Source: an uncultured beta proteobacterium
Lineage (GTDB): Bacteria; Pseudomonadota; Gammaproteobacteria; Burkholderiales; Burkholderiaceae_C
DNA: 8,487 bases
Assembly: GCA_903834645.1 (NCBI GenBank)
Contig: CAILKA010000483.1
Location: 1-8,487 of the forward strand
Direction of reading: 5' to 3'
The notes under the pieces were generated by a model. That model was not told the DNA's origin and ran no database searches. It saw only the letters and a program-made list of their open reading frames with translations. The position numbers and the translations under genes were made by a program. How positions within the stretch are numbered: position 1 is the stretch's first letter; each line of letters opens with the position of its first letter. Below are positions 6,230 to 8,487 of the stretch, one piece after another.

Positions 6230-6235
6230 TATCCT
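6230..6235 (+). promoter_or_regulatory. Candidate -10 box for the nucleoside transporter operon
   Basis: TATCCT lies 41 bases before the ATG at 6277, giving a predicted leader of about 35 nt that contains the ribosome site. No good -35 hexamer stands 16-18 bases upstream, where the inverted repeat at 6197-6229 lies instead. Confidence 0.45.
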
Positions 6236-6265
6236 GCCCCCACCTCCACCCCCCGTTCCCAGTCC

Positions 6266-6270
6266 AGGAG
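6266..6270 (+). promoter_or_regulatory. Ribosome binding site of the BMP-family protein
   Basis: AGGAG is separated by six bases (CCTCCC) from the ATG at 6277. This selects that ATG over an earlier in-frame TTG at 6226, which would place a proline-rich tail ahead of the signal peptide. Confidence 0.8.
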
Positions 6271-6276
6271 CCTCCC

Positions 6277-7269
6277 ATGACCCTCAAGCTGCCGGCCGCC
6301 CTTGGCACACTTTGCGCCATCGGCCTCGCCCTCGTGACCTCCACCGCCTCGGCCCAGCAGGCGCAACCGGCCGTCATCTACGACATGGGCGGCAAGTTCG
6401 ACAAGTCCTTCAACGAGGCCGCCTTCAACGGCGCGGAACGCTGGAAGAAGGAAACGGGCAAGACCTACCTCGACTTCGAGATCGCCAACCCCACGCAGCG
6501 CGAGCAGGCCGTGCGCCGCATGGCCGAGCGTGGTGCCAACCCGATCGTGGGCGTAGGGTTCTCGCAGGGCTCGGCCATCGAGAAGGGCGCCAAGGACTTC
6601 CCCAAGCAGCAGTTCGCGATCATCGACTTCGTGGTGGACCTGCCCAACGTGCAGTCCATCGTCTTCAAGGAGCACGAGGGCAGCTTTCTCGTGGGCATGA
6701 TGGCCGCCCTGGCCAGCAAGACCGGCAAGGTCGGCTTCGTGGGCGGCATGGACATTCCGCTGATCCGCAAGTTCCAGTGCGGATTCGAGCAGGGCGCAAA
6801 GTTCGTGAACCCGAAGGCCGAGGTCTTTGCCAACATGACCGGCACCACGCCCGCGGCCTGGAACGACCCGGCGCGCGGCGGCGAACTCGCCAAGGCCCAG
6901 TTCGCCAAGGGCGCGGACGTGATCTTTGCCGCCGCCGGCGGCACCGGCATCGGCGTGTACCAGGCCGCCAAGGACGGCGGCAAGCTGGCCATCGGCGTGG
7001 ACAGCAACCAGAACCACCTGCAGCCCGGCACGATGCTCACCTCGATGGTCAAGCGCGTGGACGTGGCCGTCTACAACGCCTTCAAGGGCACCAAGCCCGG
7101 CGTGCAGTCGCTCGGGCTGAAGGAAGGCGGGGTCGACTACGCGATGGACGAGCACAACGCCAAGCTCGTGAGCGCCGACATGAAGAAGCGCGTGGACGCC
7201 GCCAAGGCCGACATCATCGCCGGCAAGATCAAGGTGATCGACTACATGGCGGCCAACGCCTGCAAGTGA
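6277..7269 (+). CDS. BMP/PnrA-family periplasmic nucleoside-binding protein of an ABC importer
   Basis: The 330-residue protein matches the usual family length. Residues 1-26 are a Sec signal peptide with an ASA-Q cleavage site after A26; there is no lipobox, so a soluble periplasmic protein is predicted. Family hallmarks in order: MGGKFDKSFNEAAFNG (37-52), NPIVGVGFSQGSAIEK near 90-105, GSFLVGMMAALASKTGKVGF near 140-160, IRKFQCGFEQG around C168, AAAGGTGIGVY, and AIGVDSNQNH around D242. In PnrA of Treponema pallidum the N-terminal Asp/Phe/Asn cluster and the late Asp hold a purine nucleoside, and the same elements are present here. It is the first gene of a plus-strand operon with the ATPase gene (4-base overlap) and is divergent from adenosine deaminase, which supports purine nucleosides as cargo. 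Exact specificity is inference. Confidence 0.93.
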   Translation: MTLKLPAALGTLCAIGLALVTSTASAQQAQPAVIYDMGGKFDKSFNEAAFNGAERWKKETGKTYLDFEIANPTQREQAVRRMAERGANPIVGVGFSQGSAIEKGAKDFPKQQFAIIDFVVDLPNVQSIVFKEHEGSFLVGMMAALASKTGKVGFVGGMDIPLIRKFQCGFEQGAKFVNPKAEVFANMTGTTPAAWNDPARGGELAKAQFAKGADVIFAAAGGTGIGVYQAAKDGGKLAIGVDSNQNHLQPGTMLTSMVKRVDVAVYNAFKGTKPGVQSLGLKEGGVDYAMDEHNAKLVSADMKKRVDAAKADIIAGKIKVIDYMAANACK

Positions 7270-8487
7270 GCGCAGGCGCCGCCGTCGAGCTGCGGCGGAT
7301 CGACAAGCGCTTCGGCGCCGTGCATGCCAACCGCGCGGTCGACCTGACCGTGCGAGCGGGCACCGTGCACGGGCTGGTCGGCGAAAACGGCGCCGGCAAG
7401 AGCACGCTGATGTCGATCCTCTACGGCTTCTACCAGGCCGACAGCGGCGAGGTCGCCGTGGACGGGCGCGTCGTGCACATCGGTGACGCGCACGACGCCA
7501 TCGCCCTGGGCATCGGCATGGTCCACCAGCACTTCATGCTGGTGGACAGCCTCAGCGCCCTGGACAACGTGATGCTGGGCGCCGAGCCGCATTGGCGGCT
7601 GGCTGCGGCGCGCGCCCAGGTGCGCGAGCGGCTGAACGCGCTGATGGACGACACCGGGCTGCGGGTCCAGCTCGACCGGCCGGTGGAGGAGCTGCCCGTG
7701 GGCGAGCGCCAGCGGCTGGAGATCCTGAAAGCGCTTTTTCGCGGAGCGCGCATCCTGATCCTGGACGAGCCGACGGCCGTGCTCACGCCGCAGGAGGCCG
7801 ACACGCTCTTTGCCACGCTGCGCACGCTGCGCGCGCGCGGCACAACCGTGCTGCTGATCACGCACAAGCTGCGCGAGATCCTGGCGCTGGCCGACCACGT
7901 GACGGTGATGCGCCAGGGCACGGTGGTGCTCGACTGCCCGGTGGCGCAGACCTCGCTGGACGGCCTGGCCCAGGCGATGGTCGGGCGCGAGGTGCGGCTC
8001 GGGCGCACCGGTGCAGGCGTGGATGGGGGAGTGGATGCGGGCACCGCTGCGAGCTCGGGGGCCGTGCCGCGCCCCGAAGCGCCGGTGCTGCTGCGCGCGC
8101 GCGGCCTGACCTGGCGCGATGCGCTGGGCGTGGCTCGGCTGTCGGAGGTGTCGCTCACGCTGCATGCGGGCGAGATCGTGGGCGTGGCCGGCGTCTCGGG
8201 CAACGGCCAGAGCGAACTGCTCGACGTGCTGGCCGGACTGCTCGAGCCGCAGGCAGGCACGCTCGAGGTCGCGGCAGACACGGGTAACGCCTGCGCGCAG
8301 TTCGGCCCCGGCGCGTGGCTCAGCCCCGCGCAGGCGCGCGCGCTGCGCGGGGCCCACGTGCCCGAGGACCGCCACAAGCGTGGCCTGGTTCTGCCCTTTG
8401 CGGCCTGGGAGTCGGCCGCGCTGGGCTACCACCGCCGCTTTGGCCGGTGGGGTTGGCTCGCACGCGGGGTGATGCGCGAGGCGGCGC
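7266..8487 (+). CDS. Nucleoside ABC transporter, tandem-domain ATPase subunit (cut by right edge)
   Basis: Starting at GTG 7266, which shares GTGA with the stop of the binding-protein gene, 407 codons are open to the window edge. There is no separate ribosome site, so translational coupling is likely. Domain 1 has Walker A GENGAGKST (39-47), Q-loop Q88 in MVHQHFML, the variant signature LPVGERQR (143-150), Walker B ILILDEP (163-169, catalytic E168) and H-loop H200. A glycine/alanine-rich linker (about 247-273) precedes domain 2. Its Walker A is degenerate: GVSGNGQS (309-316) lacks the lysine, as is usual for RbsA-like and BMP-associated ATPases. PEDRHKRGLVLPF follows, and the second signature and Walker B lie beyond the window. 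It powers nucleoside import with two permeases expected just downstream. The normal family length of about 500-520 residues implies roughly 100 residues are missing. Confidence 0.93.
   Translation, partial: MSAGAAVELRRIDKRFGAVHANRAVDLTVRAGTVHGLVGENGAGKSTLMSILYGFYQADSGEVAVDGRVVHIGDAHDAIALGIGMVHQHFMLVDSLSALDNVMLGAEPHWRLAAARAQVRERLNALMDDTGLRVQLDRPVEELPVGERQRLEILKALFRGARILILDEPTAVLTPQEADTLFATLRTLRARGTTVLLITHKLREILALADHVTVMRQGTVVLDCPVAQTSLDGLAQAMVGREVRLGRTGAGVDGGVDAGTAASSGAVPRPEAPVLLRARGLTWRDALGVARLSEVSLTLHAGEIVGVAGVSGNGQSELLDVLAGLLEPQAGTLEVAADTGNACAQFGPGAWLSPAQARALRGAHVPEDRHKRGLVLPFAAWESAALGYHRRFGRWGWLARGVMREAA

Noticed and set aside
6195..6230. TGGCAA and TTGCT as a possible sigma-54 promoter
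   Set aside because: The GG and GC elements are about 32 bases apart instead of the required spacing of about 10.
6226..6276. Alternative TTG start for the BMP protein
   Set aside because: It would add 17 proline-rich residues before the signal peptide and lie within the -10 region; ATG 6277 has a well-spaced AGGAG.
6090..6377. N-terminal extension of adenosine deaminase to an ATG at 6377
   Set aside because: It would run across the divergent promoter region into the BMP gene, and the extra residues show no homology.
7727..7740. TGAAAGCGCTTTTT, resembling a LacI/GalR-family operator
   Set aside because: It lies inside the ATPase gene where the codons encode the conserved LKALF segment after the signature, so protein constraint explains it.
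7242..8432. A 396-codon minus-strand frame opposite the ABC ATPase
   Set aside because: It is low-complexity His/Arg/Gln-rich translation without a domain; the plus strand carries all ATPase motifs in one frame.

Overview
This is a high-GC chromosomal window in the style of a betaproteobacterium. Strong GC third-position bias, AGGAG ribosome sites, protein wording typical of Burkholderiales and an outer-membrane receptor (so Gram-negative) all point that way. The assignment to Burkholderiales is inference from style, not from a marker gene.

Layout, left to right: (1) the first 109 codons of a minus-strand GTP cyclohydrolase II paralogue of the type linked to uracil catabolism (URC1-like), running off the left edge; (2) a divergent plus-strand 2-oxoglutarate/Fe(II) oxygenase closely resembling PHYHD1; (3) convergent to it, a 1133-residue minus-strand Oar-type TonB-dependent receptor with an N-terminal carboxypeptidase-regulatory-like domain; (4) upstream of that on the same strand, an adenosine deaminase of the actinobacterial sequence type; (5) a 187-bp divergent control region; (6) a plus-strand operon starting with a periplasmic BMP/PnrA-type nucleoside-binding protein, followed with a 4-base overlap by a tandem-domain ABC ATPase that runs off the right edge. 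The permeases would be expected just outside.

Read together, this is a nucleoside/nucleobase acquisition and breakdown locus. The binding protein and ATPase import nucleosides across the inner membrane, adenosine deaminase converts adenosine to inosine, and the cyclohydrolase paralogue suggests a pyrimidine (URC) branch to the left. The two genes without an obvious place in that scheme are the PHYHD1-like oxygenase and the large TonB-dependent receptor. Their position between the cyclohydrolase and the deaminase makes nucleoside-related roles a testable guess, not an observation.

Regulatory reading: the oxygenase and deaminase genes both lack a Shine-Dalgarno sequence and have a -10-like hexamer exactly six bases before the start codon, the arrangement expected for leaderless mRNAs. 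The transporter promoter region carries a perfect 7-bp inverted repeat (GCAACTC-N19-GAGTTGC) abutting its -10 box, a good operator candidate. A second perfect 9-bp inverted repeat lies in front of the deaminase. I saw no tRNA, rRNA, CRISPR array, insertion sequence or clear Rho-independent terminator. No gene-free stretch exceeds 300 bases.
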